Source: Camarhynchus parvulus
Taxonomy: Eukaryota; Chordata; Aves; Passeriformes; Thraupidae
DNA: 64,000 nt
Direction: 5' to 3'
Assembly: GCF_901933205.1 (NCBI RefSeq)
Contig: NC_044576.1
Location: 8,527,024-8,591,023, forward strand
Part shown: piece by piece, positions 13,001 through 25,495 of the stretch
How the letters are laid out: each line of letters starts with the position of its first letter
Position numbering within the stretch: position 1 is the first letter of the stretch
Notes under the pieces: model-generated
Database searches by the model: none
What the model was told of the DNA's origin: nothing
Seen by the model: the letters and a program-made list of their open reading frames with translations, nothing else
Program-made: the position numbers and the translations under genes

Positions 13001-15659
13001 TAGTTACTATTTTAAAACATCTAATCACTATCTAAAAACAAGAAAACAAAAACAAAGCATCACTTTATTCATAAAGAAAATTATCATCCAAACTCTTCAG
13101 AGACTCCAAAAAAAAAGACAAAGAAACTTACTAAGAATAAATTAAAGAAGAAACAAACAACTCCCATCAAATTGGCAGCGTGTCCAAACTCACAGCATGT
13201 TATTAAATTAAATCAGTGACATTTAAATGAGTGCACCTGTATGCATACAAAAATAATTTCCTAGTTAATTAGCTCTGCAGCTATGGATGCCCTAATAGGT
13301 CAAAAGTACATTAATTATACCTAAATGAACAGAAATAATTTACAGGTGGCCACAAAGCAGTAAATATATCTTAAGACTTCAGGTTCTTGCGCTAGGAGAT
13401 AAGGTCATATATTCACTTATCATATTTTCCAGGTGTAGAAAATTATCATTGGAGGCAAGATGTCATACTATTGTTGAGTGCAGTTATCCAGATGGCACAG
13501 GACAGACACCTCAGATGGGATTGTCCTGGACAGAGGGAGCTGCGCACTTGAGGAAATAGGTACAGCCATGTGCTTTGGACTGCAGCACACTGAAAAAGAC
13601 AGAGAGGGGTCAGGAAAGAGCCCAGAGATAGAAGAGGATGGGAGAGAGCAGCAATGGATCTGAGAAGGAATCTGAGACTCTGATAAACACAGAGAGCTGC
13701 AGACACAGTGATAAAACCCTCAATTACTGAAAAAAACCAAACCCACATTTAGCAGAAACGATGCTAAATGTTAATCAAGCATCTGTACAGCCTTGCACTT
13801 GCATTGTAAGAGGCTCTCTGCAGAGCATGAGCATCTATTTGACCAAAATATATTATCTGAGTTCTATATTTAGAAAGTAGAATAACATGTTAAAAACTAT
13901 TGGATGTTCCAAACTTGATCAAAACTGAAATTCCATTTTTATTTGAATTTAAAGGAGGGAATTAATGTTCAAATAAAATATCTATCTAATCATTCTCCAA
14001 AACAAACCTGATTTTTCAACTTTTATTAACTGAAGAAGCAATAAACTGGAATAGGAACTTTCCCTGAAAGTTCTTGTAAAAAGTGCTGCATATTATTTCT
14101 ATATTGTTTTGGTTTTACAGAGATAGTGACAACAAAAATATGTGGACTCAGAGCATCCATGCACCAAAATGAGGAGCTGGAAGTGAAAGCCCCTGATAGC
14201 CTGACCACCTCTGTACTTCCAGGAGGCTTAGAACAAAAACCACCTAAAGCCAGGACTGATAATTCTTAAGTAGGAATACAGCTTAGAAAATAGTCAGGCT
14301 TGTTTTGCTCAATTTTTCTCTAACTTCCAAAAACTGTTTCATCTCTCTACTGCAACAGATGACCTACATGAAACTGCAGAAATTACCCACTTCATCTTCA
14401 GGAGGAAGCTAAAAAGGATAAACAGAAGAACAGCTGAAGAACTGGAGAGCGTTTCTTAACAGTGATAACTACGCAACAACAAAGAGATCTAAGAGCAATT
14501 AGTTTTGCACTAGTATTTTGTTGATTCATTTTTTTAGTAGATAAAGTATGTGCACTTCTTTATTAAAAAACAGGTGTGTTATCAAGTCAACACTAGGACT
14601 GTTCAACTACTGCAAGTGGCGTTCTTCAGTATCTTTGAAATCATGGAATTCATTCAGAATTTGACATTCTGATCGTTCCTTTCACACTGCAAACTCATCT
14701 GTCTCTGTTGCTTTACTAAGATTTTTCTCTCTGGGACCTTCTGTGTATCAACCCTATCAAGGAGGGTCAAGTGTGGCAAAAGGAATCAGATGAATGTTTC
14801 AAAAAATTAGTTTGGTTGGGATTAACATAATATGGATTGCATCTTATATTACTTTGTCTCAAGGTTGACTGCATGGTTTATTCACTCAGAATAAATAAAT
14901 CAAAATTAGAAAAAAGGAATTCCAAACTCTCACCATCAAACCACATATTAATCAGATCAAATAAAGAAATTTAATTGATCAACCTAAAAACAGTGATTTC
15001 AAGGTAATACATGGAACTGGAGTTTCTGCAAACTATTTGGCTTTCCACTGAAAAATAGCATTAGTCAGTCAAAAGATGAAGAAATAGTCCAGCTAACAGC
15101 ATTAATGAAAAACTTGCATAACATATTGCTGATAATCCAATTTCTAAGAGCTCTTTTTTAAAAAAATGGAAAATAGCCACTACAACCATTAGATTTTAAT
15201 GAAGATTGTTAGCCTTGACAGAACAATCCTTTTATTCTACTCTTCCTTTCTCTGTGCATTTTTAGAAAGAAGTAACACTGAAGTACAACCACCCGCATAT
15301 GAACTGATGTTGCAAAATAACTGAGCAGTAGTTTTGTGACCTTCAAAACTTTTGTCTCTCAGGCCAGTGAGAAAATCATAACAGCAGAATATTTAATAGG
15401 TTCAGTTTTGTTAGCTGAATGTAAGGTTCTGCTTTAGAGCAGAAGAATTAGGCAGTGTCTATACTTAACTGTGGACAGCCCAAGGTCACTGGCACCTTAA
15501 AGTGCTGTCACACACTGACATGTAAAGACTGGCAAGCACATCCCCACTCTGATTTTCAGCCAGTTCTGAGATGAAGATAAGCTATTTAATTACTGCAATT
15601 TTAGGACAGGAAATGAGGACACCTATCATAACCATTAAAAAAACCCTCAGATAATTGTA
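10041..15659. other. Non-coding AT-rich sequence
   Basis: No supportable gene. The stretch near 13261-13345 carries two TTAATTA-type motifs and has the look of conserved non-coding DNA, treated as a finding. The rest is featureless at this level. Confidence 0.7.
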
Positions 15660-15770
15660 GTCTAACTCATTCCTTATAATGAAAATGCCGAAAGACAATG
15701 GAATTGCCTTGCAAATGGGGAAACTGCACTAAAAGTAAGTGGCAGCAACTGGAGTTCTTACTATGTGCTA
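15660..15770 (+). mobile_element. Possible ancient MIR/CORE-type SINE fragment
   Basis: The stretch contains TAACTCATT near its start, then ATGGGGAAACTG, then AAGTAAGTGGCAG followed by CTGGAGTTC. These resemble, in order, blocks of the MIR SINE consensus: TTAACTCATTTAATCC, GATGAGGAAACTGAGG, and TAGTAAGTGGCAGAGCTGGGATT. Intervening consensus blocks appear shortened or missing. A further phrase about 180 bases upstream (GCCCAAGGTCAC near 15480) also fits a MIR block but may be coincidence. MIR-like copies are rare and very old in birds. The match is by recollection of the consensus, not by alignment, so this is a tentative call. Confidence 0.35.
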
Positions 15771-18700
15771 TGAGGTTTTTAATTCTGTAAAGTAAGTGCC
15801 ATAACTATTTTCTTTACAACCCATAAAAGAGCACCTCAGAGAGGAGTTGAAGGACTGGAACAACACAAGTCCAAGTAATGATGCACAATCATTAGACTCC
15901 TCTCCAGCACAAAGGCTGTTCCTAAAGGGCTGCCATCCCAGAGCAGAACTGACCCAGCACAGCAGCACTGGGCAAAGCTACTGTGCATAATGACCAAGAC
16001 AGAGAGCAAGACAGCCAGAAACAATTACCTGAATACCAATGGTCTGTCAAGGACACGCCACCTGCTACATTTGCCTGAGCCTTTATTGATTGGCTGGAAA
16101 CTAAACGTCTCATTTTTTTTTATAAACAGTGATTCTGCAGTTGTGGCAGATACCACACAACACAATTCTATCCAAACCAGCTTTTAGTAATGCATCCCTC
16201 ATGAGTGGGCAACACAAGCAGTCCTGCCTGTCTTCACAGCTGTCATCCCCACATAATTATTTTCCAGGTTGCAGAAGTACACAATACTACAAAGAGCAAT
16301 CAGTCAATATAAAAATTTTCATGTCACGCCATGGAGAGCTTTCATATTAACTGCAAAGACAGGCAGTATATCATGGCACAAAATGTCTTTGTTACCTTTT
16401 TCCAATGGCACAGTTCAAAGCTTAAGGCTACTCAACATAGCAGGAGAGGTCTAGAGAGAGAAAACTAAAAGCATATTTCACAATTTTTTACAGGACTCTC
16501 ATGTTCTCTTCAAATACAGCTTTAAGTACAGTGTTAAACTAATCCTTGTAATTTAAGCCAAAGGCAAGCAGCTGAGAAGGGGGGAAGAGGTGGACTATCC
16601 TTGCTACTGTTTAGCTCTTCAGCTATTTTATAAAAAAATATTTTTATTCTTTTTGGAGACAATTACTGCCAAGCAGGATTTCAAGTGCACAAGGAAATAA
16701 AAGGAATCAATTTTGTGGCTTCGCTACAAATGCTTTTCAAACCAGTAGTTATAGACATGTTTATTCAATATTCTACTCTGATGTCTGAGATTTTGTGCCC
16801 CAAACACATCTTTGAGAACTTCTGACGGCAAAGAAACTTAAGAGAAGGTGGAAGGAGTAATCACCTCTGCAAAGAAGTCTTCTCTAAAGGACCATAAAGT
16901 AAGCTACCACATAACCCCTGCATGTGTCATAAATATTAAATTACTTTTCAGAGCATAAAAATGTTCTTTGGCTTCACCAAAATCAGCACACCAGAATGCA
17001 ACTTACCCAGCTGCAATGCAGCAGTACTACTGAAATGTCCTTCTAACCAATAAAGCAGCAAACAGGCCTTTTGGCTGATGTCTGTGACTATAAGTTCACC
17101 TCCCACATATTTTTTTTCTACCCACTGGAGCTGCAACCCAGAGATCAACATCATTTGGTTGCCATCCACTTGCCTTTATCAGCAAATAAAACCAAAATAT
17201 ATTTTCTCCATTACATTTTCTCTCATCTACTTTCAAAAAAAAATACCATGACAGAGAGGCACCTCTTGCCAAAATGCTGCTTTGTGGTTATTAAGCTGTG
17301 AGAGGCCATTCAGTGTCACAAGAAGCCAGCACATTCAGCAGCACTACATCCTTTCTGGTCTTGCAGTATTCCCACTAGCACCTACAAGCTCACAGGTGTT
17401 TTAGCATGGTAACATCACTGGAACTCTCCCTACAGTGCATAAAGAAAGTGCATTTTGCTGGGAAAGGCTTAAAATATTTGGGTTTGCATCAAACCTCCCA
17501 ACTTTGAGGATATGGGTTTAGAGCACAATGCCATGATTTTGTCACTGTCACACAACTGTTCCAATAGAGAGCAGAGCTGTTGTGGATGCTGGCACTTCAG
17601 CATAGCAGCGGCACAGACCTTACTGCCCACACAGGATGAGACAGGAGGCAATGACTGCAGTGAGCCACCACGACTCTGACCAAGGGGACACAAAGGAGAG
17701 TTGCAAAGACAAGTACTCACCTTTTTCCAGGATCTGGGAGACAGCCTGTTCCCTTATATTTCATCAGGAATTTAATGGCAAGGGGATGCCTAAACCTATA
17801 TAAGCACATGTGATGTTCTGCTATAAAACTGATTTATGCATTGCCAACGTGGAATTGCAGTTTAGTGTCCCCAGTAAAGCAGAGATTTAGTCTTATCCTC
17901 CCCACTCCTGTGTAGAAACAAGGAAGCTCATTCCAGTGGTTTACAGAGGGGTTTGCCCTTCCCTTGACACCTGCAGGTAATTCTCATTAATGGAAGTGTG
18001 AGTTTAATCTGGGCACAAAGGGGAAACCACCCCCACGTAGGCATCATGTTGCAGTTGCTTGAGGGACTAACTACTAATTGCTACCTTTCAGTAACAACCA
18101 CTCCTTCCTAGCAATTTGTGTCACCTGGTAAATCTCCAAAGGAAAGCACTGGTAAATGGAGCTCTGCTCAGAGTATCAGGAATGTTCTGACCTGCTCAGG
18201 AACATCCAGTCTCATATGCAGTTCACCTGGAGTGCCTTCCCTGGCAGCCTTAGGTAGCTCTAGAGCAACTTGTTACATCAATCTGGAATTAATTACTGCA
18301 GAACGAAAACACACAGAACATTAGGATGCTGGCCCAGCCCACATACTTTCAACAGAGCCTCTGAACAAGTTCAGAAAAACAAACCAACAAAAAAAAATCC
18401 CAAACTTAGTAAATCTCAGTGCTGAAGGTGTAAAAGGATCATCTCATCTGAAAAATGGTATAGAAACTTGAAACATAACAAAATATAGTTCAGCCACGAG
18501 GTATAAACTGAAAACTCCATTTCTATGTTGTTTTAAAGGCAAATGCATGAACTTAAATTTTGAGGTCATACCCAAGAGAATTACTCATCTAATTTGCAGA
18601 TTGACCAATACATAAATAAAAATTGCTAAGTCTGAAAGATTTCTTCCACATGGATAAAAAAAGACAAAACTAACATCAAAATTAGAAAAATAAATCCTTA

Positions 18701-21254
18701 ACACTTCATTACAAACTAACATAACACTTGATTACCACACTCCTGAATAAAAAATTAAAAAAAGCAAACAAAGAAAAAAAAAAACTTAAATCAAAAAACC
18801 TCCACAACTAAAGACACATCAGACAGTGCATTAACAAAGATTTTATTTTCTACATTGCAAATCTAACTTGGAAATAAAACAACCTACAGCCTTTGCAAAG
18901 CATGGACGTCAGCTCAGTCTCTGGATGGTCACGTCATCAAAAGATGCTGCCAAGAACAAATTGTATGTCATATGCAAACAGTGATCTTGTCCCAGAAAAC
19001 TATCCCAGTACAAGGACAAATGCAATGATTTCAATAGATTTCCCAAAAATATCCAGTCAACTACAAAAAAAATGCAGGTAGACAAGTCACAGAGCAAAAA
19101 TAGGATCGCTGGTGCAGAGAGCTCAATGAAGGAAAAAGTGATACAACAAAACTCTTTATAAAAGAGTACAAAAGAAGAGAAATTAATTTCTCTCAGGCTC
19201 TCAAACATCATAATTTATTAAAGAAAGAGAAAATAAAAAGGAAAGAGGAGAAACAGAGGCCCCCTTTACAGGAACCTTTCACTACTTGTTCCACGCCAGA
19301 GGTTCAACAACCTTTACCCCCTGAAGGACAGGCTTCTCCTTCCCTGCTTTGGCACTTCTGCTGTGAATGAGCACAGCAACACAGCCCCCAGGAAGGGACA
19401 AAGAGAAGCACAGCTCATGTTCTGCAAATTCAACACTGATTTTTCATCTGAGATTGCCAAGCTCTTAAAATCCAAAGTCTTTATGAAAGAACCGGTTTCT
19501 AGTATCTAAATGGGAAGGTTAATTTTAATAATTTTACTGACAGTAAAATAGATGCTTTTAAGTGACAATAAAGAATTCTGGTGAGTATATTACACTTTTC
19601 ATAAAGAATATTAATAATTTTTTTCCTTTCAAGACTAATCTTAATTAAACTCCTAGAATTTAAAAAATACTGGTTTTTCTCTTTTTCTGAATTAGCTCTA
19701 TTTATCTGAATTTTTGATGTTGACACCATGGCAACAAATGTATCTGGAAAAAAGTGGACATAAAATTGTCATAAGGGAAATCGCCTAAAGGAAAAAAAGC
19801 ACAAGAATAAAGAATTTGAAGTGACAGGAGAACGGCCTAATAATAATGAACGTAAGAAAATAGGGAATGGTTTGTCACATTTCAACACATGAGTAGTAGA
19901 TATCATATTTACACACAACTTGTTTCACTAAATTATTTCATGACCTTGGGCAAAGACTGTTTTAATCCTCTGTGGCGTATTTATTCCAGCATCTCTAAAA
20001 CAGATGTCATTTCTCTGCCTCTGTAAATACAGCTCTCACCTATCTACAAAGAGGAATAACCTAAGATTCTGGCAAGAGTTAAGCCAGATTTGAGTCAACT
20101 ATAGTCACTGTGCCATACACCATTTCTGGTTACAGGTCTTCTGCTACTGTTTTACTATCAAACTTGCAATATACTAAAAAACATTCTGGAGCTCTGTCTT
20201 TCTCTCCAAAGAAATTACAAGTTCCATGGCTTAAACACATTCATTCTGTTGGCAGTACTAGTCCAGCATACACAAGTTTCTGATTGTGAGACAACAAAAA
20301 CATTCACCCCTGTTAAACAGAAAAATGTCCTAGGATAAGAAAAACTGACAGGCAACAGTTTCAGAAATCAAAGACAAAAGAGCAAAGCCAACCCTACGCT
20401 GAGTTAATAAAAGCCTGTTTGTGTAGTTTTTTCATGTCAAGAGTTCTGTATTTTAAAAGAACATAAAAACTTAGTTGTTGGTAAAATGAAACTAAAAAAC
20501 AAGGCACTTGATTTTCCTTTAGCCACAGCTCAAACTGTACATTTTACTCTAAAGAATCATGCCTTGTTTGATCAATTTTTAAAAACGAATTGCCATGAAA
20601 TTACCATTTCTTCAGTTAGACAAAACCAGTTAGAAAAACAGCTTAACAACAACAACAGATTTACCTGCCAAATGGATAATGGGAAGCTAAATGCTTGTTG
20701 TATCATTTACACTACAATGAAAATTGCTTTCTCACCCCCTTAGAATAACCATTTTTGGGCACCCCATAAAACAGGAAAAAGCAGTGCTACTGCAGATGGT
20801 GAAAACTAAGGTAATTTGACAAGCCAGCAGGCCAGAAGCTATCTGGCTGTGACAGAAGAACAGAAAGAACCTTTTCTCTTCAACCTAATGCAAAGTAGCA
20901 ATTATTTTTTATGTTACTGTAACACATGAAGAGGTAAATACCTTCCCTAGTGATGTGACAAATGTGGTGATCTAAAATTACAAATGTAATCATGAACTCA
21001 ATCACACTTCCAACAGTAATACGACTACTAGAGAATATTGTCATTAGCCTCTTTTATTGGCTGGTGATCCCAAACACAGAAAAGCTATGTGCACTATATC
21101 ATTTTGCAAATCTGCTAAAATCTATTTGTTTTCATGAAAGAATGCAAAGATAAAAAATAGGAAAGGGGTATAGATTCCTTGTAGCTGGATATGACAGAAG
21201 GAAAGGCAGAGAGGAAATAACACAGCTGACAGTGGTTAGAGAAACAAAATTATA
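15771..21254. other. Non-coding AT-rich sequence
   Basis: Apart from the MIR-like fragment near 19.94 kb, I see no gene or repeat that can be named. An 11-A run lies at 18774-18784. Short open frames at 15.8-16.5 kb and 18.9-19.2 kb conflict between strands. Confidence 0.7.
19938..20012 (+). mobile_element. Possible ancient MIR-like SINE fragment
   Basis: The segment begins with ATGACCTTGGGCAAAG. TTTTAATCCTCTGTGGC and CAGCATCTCTAAAACAG follow. The MIR consensus carries GTGACCTTGGGCAAGTCAC, TTAACCTCTCTGTGCCTCAG and CTCATCTGTAAAATGGGG in the same order and with similar spacing. A weak second echo (CCTCTGTAAATACAG) follows at about 20018-20032. Ends cannot be set precisely. The shared order of three blocks makes chance less likely, but the individual identities are modest. 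Confidence 0.4.
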
Positions 21255-22115
21255 TATTCATGTTGCAGGAGGCAGGAAAAATCTGCAAAGCTGGCGATGA
21301 TGGGAGGGACAAGCCCCCATATCCCACAGGTATATTACACATTGCAACACAGGCCCTAAGCAGTGCCAGGTGGGGCAATATGCAGGGCCCATCCCTGGGA
21401 CACAGAACAGCCATGGGCACCCAGGAGCAACCAGGTTCCGCTCTGCTCACCTCCTTGGGACAAAGGTCTCACCAACCTCCTCCTCATGCTCTCATTTCCT
21501 TCCTTACAGTAACGGAAGGCTTCACCTCTCCATTCTGCTCAGCTCCCAGGTTGCCATCTGGAGCAGGCAATTTCTCCTGGCATATGTCATCACTGTCTTG
21601 CCATGCTCCTCATGACTTCTCTTCCTAACCTGGGTTCTGCCTACAAACAAGCCTCTGTCTTCAAATGGCCACACAGCACAGGAGATGCTGCCAGCCCTCC
21701 CTGAGGCTCTGTGTTCTCACACCTTGGAACAATGTAAGGCAGTCCCTGCTGGGGTGGCCGTCACCAGTGAGTGACACAGCCCCTGCAGGCAGCTGGGACT
21801 GCAGCCCCCCAGCACAGTATATGGGCTGTTCCTCAGGGCCCTGTGGCTGTCACTGCTGCTCTCAGAGCACCCCACTCACCTGCCACTGCCCTGCCAGGGT
21901 ATTAGTGGGAAGCACAAGCGAGAAGCACAAGGCAGCAGAGCCCCATGCTGACCTGGAGGTGTCAGAGAAGACACAGCTGACACGTCTCCTGCTCTACCTG
22001 TCACATCAGCAGGGTCACAGTGCTCGTGTAGCTGTGCCTCACCCTGACAGAGCTGGCTGAGAGAGCCACATTGGGCTCCCAGCCTCCCCTGAGCTCCTGA
22101 GTTAACAGGGACAGG
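21255..22115. other. GC-rich, CpG-poor patch
   Basis: About 860 bases are clearly richer in G and C than either flank but carry only a handful of CpG by hand count. Three overlapping plus-strand frames of 81 to 131 codons are open here, as expected when stop codons thin out with higher GC. None shows a recognisable domain, and the frames disagree with each other. GC-rich sequence that has lost CpG fits an old, methylated segment such as a decayed repeat, or GC-biased conversion. No gene is called. Confidence 0.6.
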
Positions 22116-22289
22116 GAATGTTACTTTTTACTGCAATCAGATAGAGCCAATTAGCTTCTGTCACAGGGCTCCTACCTCTTGAATAGAAAGATTCTGAGAT
22201 CCCATTGATCTAACAAATACAACCTTATTGGTTAATCCCCCCCTTTCTTTCCCTTTTTTATCCCCCACCATACTTTGAGTTGCACATCC

Positions 22290-22356
22290 TCTAAGAGGTT
22301 ATACCCCAACTGGTAATTCTGCTCCAACCTGGGAAGTCACTATGCCAGATTTACTG
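22290..22356 (+). repeat. Unclassified interspersed repeat, copy A
   Basis: This segment starts CTCTAAGAGG and ends ATTTACT. It aligns without any gap over 67 bases to a second segment at about 24094-24160. By hand count about 49 of 67 positions are identical, including the shared blocks CTCTAAGAGG, CCAACCTG, GAAGTCA and ATTTACT. Weaker similarity seems to continue on both sides, for example AAATGTG about 20 to 30 bases downstream in both. The copies are about 1.8 kb apart in the same orientation, so this is not a tandem array. I do not recognise the family. An old LTR or SINE fragment is possible. Confidence 0.65.
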
Positions 22357-24093
22357 GAAAGGCAAACACAAAACTGCAAATGTGCAATGCATACAATCAG
22401 TAATCAGCAGTAAGAGTTTGCACAAGGGAACTACATTTAACAGGCATTTGCAAAACTGCTCTTTGTGCCCTAACCATGTATCTGGAGTGAAAAAGAAGGC
22501 CACAGAGAGGAAAAAGTAGAAATACTATATGAGAAAAAAGACTAAAAACATCTATTGCATAAATAATGAATGCTAAGCAGTTACAGTGGAGGGCTGCAGT
22601 AATGAAGAGGAAGAGAGGAAATGCAGCTTAACTAGTTCAATTTGTTATCCTTCAGGATTTAACAGAATGTTAATCACAGTATGTTAATGGCAGATAAATA
22701 TTAATCACATGAAACAGCTAAAAAGCATTTAGTCCTCATGCAATGGTTAATATATATCAAGAATATATTTGGTTTTTAATTTATTTCTTTTGCAAGTTAC
22801 TATTAAATTCATATTAAATACCTAGTTCTACATGATTGTACAGTAGAGTTTAGTGGTCTTTACTCCAGGTATTGTCATTATTAAGAAGTTAACATTGACT
22901 AGCACTTTTCTTATGTTTAAAATATTTGTACTTGATTTTTCAGTTTTCTATAACAGAATTACCTAAGTTCAAATGTTGCTGTCAATCAACCTTCCACATA
23001 TCCCATTGAGCACAACAGAGAATATGGGTTCTATGGAAAAATTAGGGCGCAACCATGAAATTTAAAAATTTAACAAAATTACTTGGCACAACCATCTAAA
23101 TGCATGTCAACAAACCAAAAATCTGGGAGCATTTTAGTTCCAGCTGCTGAATTTCACAGAAATTCCATTAAAAATAACATCTACCAAGACAGGAGGTTTT
23201 ATTCTGAAAAACTGCTTCCTCATTTTCCCAGACAGGATCTCTGACCTGGGCTTTTCTAGCCTATAGTGCCAGTCAACAGGCATTTGCCATCAATTGCAGC
23301 TGTTACACCCACTTTGACCATCAAAAATTCACTAGTGTCCTTCCTCCTTTGCATGTGAAGCACAGCCATAACATAACTTTGCACTTATTTCACAGAAAAG
23401 TAATTTTCAAGGGTTTCAAGATCATTTCTCCACACTTTCACAGGAAATGGAGAGCACAAAAAAAATAAACAAAAACATTATAAATAAATCATCCACAAGT
23501 ATCTTACCAAGTTCTCAGTTGTCATCAGATTTTGCAAGGCCCATTTTGAGACCTCTATTTCTTGCTGGTTTACTCTTGATAACTTCTCAACGTAAAACAA
23601 TGACCTTTACTTCAGTCAGCAGTCCTTTGGATTCTATCAAACCAATGATTTCTTCTGACTGCTAGAAGAAAACTAACCCCTATTTTAAGGACTCTGTGCT
23701 ACAGTGTTTAAAAAAACCAACCAACCAAAACAAACAGAAACCCCCAAAACCTCACAGACCCAGAGTTAGTACTTTTTACCTCTTTTATTGAGCTGAAGTA
23801 TTCCTTAAGGCTCCTGACAAATGTTTTTTACTGGTCCTACATTATATGGCAAACAAGGACATAAACAGAACAAAAAGCTTTCTGGGTCTTCTTCATAAAT
23901 AGAGTTTTTTATTGCTTGGTTGTTGCCAACTATTTCAAGCAATAGACCAAAAGATAAACACAGACCCTTGACAGATGCAAGAGGAACAAGCTTATCTGAA
24001 GTGTGATACAAAAGACAAGGTTTCCTATCAAGTTACATATTTTTGAGGAGAGGTACCACAATGAAAGCACCCCCTGTACCTCAATTACTCACA

Positions 24094-24160
24094 CTCTAAG
24101 AGGATACATCCCAGTAGGCAGTCCTGTCCCAACCTGTGAAGTCAGTACATCCAATTTACT
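24094..24160 (+). repeat. Unclassified interspersed repeat, copy B
   Basis: This is the partner of the copy at 22290-22356, in the same orientation and of the same length, with roughly 73% identity and no indels over the core. The flanks differ: copy A is preceded by a C- and T-rich run with several CCCCC strings, while copy B is preceded by a mixed sequence containing CACCCCCTG. Two diverged but collinear copies imply either an old dispersed repeat family or an old segmental duplication that has mostly decayed. No open frame or terminal structure in either copy identifies the family. Confidence 0.65.
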
Positions 24161-25480
24161 TTTACTTTTGTACTTCAGAAATGTGTGTAGAAATTGAATG
24201 GCCCAGATTAATAATACTGTTCCCCTTGTCCTCTATGGCCTTTTTTAAAGATGAAGAAACCTGTGTGTTCTTTCAGTGCTACCCACCCTCCACAGGCTTC
24301 TACAGGACAGCTACTCCTGGCCCTGAGGTTCACTCAAAGAGGATTTAAACACTCTATCTTGAACATGGGCTGATGTGAAAACATTTTTAACAATCAAAGT
24401 GCTAAATTCAAAGTTCTTTCCCAAGCTGGAACTTATCATTTCCTTTTATTGTAAGCAGTAATTTTGTTCTTATTTATATTTGATCTCTTTCAAAAGACCC
24501 TAAGAATAATGGCCTTTTGAACACCATCTCCTGAGAAATGTCTTTTCTGTCGATAAAGAAGACCAGAGCTTTTCCTTTTGCTGCTAATGTGATTATAGAA
24601 GTAGTTCTTGACATCCCTAATGTTTCTTGCTAAACACATCTAATTTTGTGCCTCAGTTTTCTAAGTACCTCTCTATAAATCTGTGTTACTTTTTTATAGC
24701 TGTTCTTAGTAAACTAACTAATTTTCTTTTCTACATAAAACAAGTGGGGAGTTCATGATTCAGTCAAGTTAGTCTTTAAAAATCTTCCTTTGCTATCCTT
24801 CTTCCACACATGGATAATTTTGAATTATGCTGTTAATGTCAGGGGTTTGAAAGCAGGTCACCTTACTTTCTGCTTTCCCTAAACTGTCCCCCAAGAGAAT
24901 TTGAAGTTTTATATGTCTGCCTTCTTAAAAGCCCTTGTTTCTCTGTTCCTCTAACAGTTCTCACCCAACCTAACTTCCCCGGCATTGGATTTTTCTGGAT
25001 CAGATTGAAGGCTGTTTGAATGATTTCCATTTTTGCACTGTCCCTATCAATAAACAAGTACTTGTCAGCTAACAAACCTGATGAATTTTAAGACTTTCCT
25101 GAGTATCCACAAATGTTTGCCTCCTTATGTAAACTTCACAATCTACCTGACCTCAAATTCTGCATCAATATAAATCTGTTTAATAAAAACATCTCACCAG
25201 ACTCCTGATTTCATTATCTTTTGTAAATTACCAAAAGGCAAAAATTTTCCCCTTGTGGCTTTCCCAGTAAGGTTTTTGACATTTATACAGTTCTTCAGGT
25301 TCAGGTTGTGGGCATTTTGCTCATGTTCTCCTTTAACCTCCATTTAAAGCTTTTACCCTAAGCCAGTCAGCATATATTAAAAACTGAAACCTCTTTATTG
25401 AAATGCTCTATATCATGTGCCAGTATTTCTCACCCATAGACCTACCCAGCCTATTTGGCCAGTAATTTTATGCATATTAG

Positions 25481-25495
25481 AAAAAAAAAAAAAAA
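25481..25495. repeat. Poly-A tract (15 A)
   Basis: A run of 15 A. No AATAAA signal lies in the 40 bases upstream, so it is not a convincing retrocopy tail. Confidence 0.9.
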
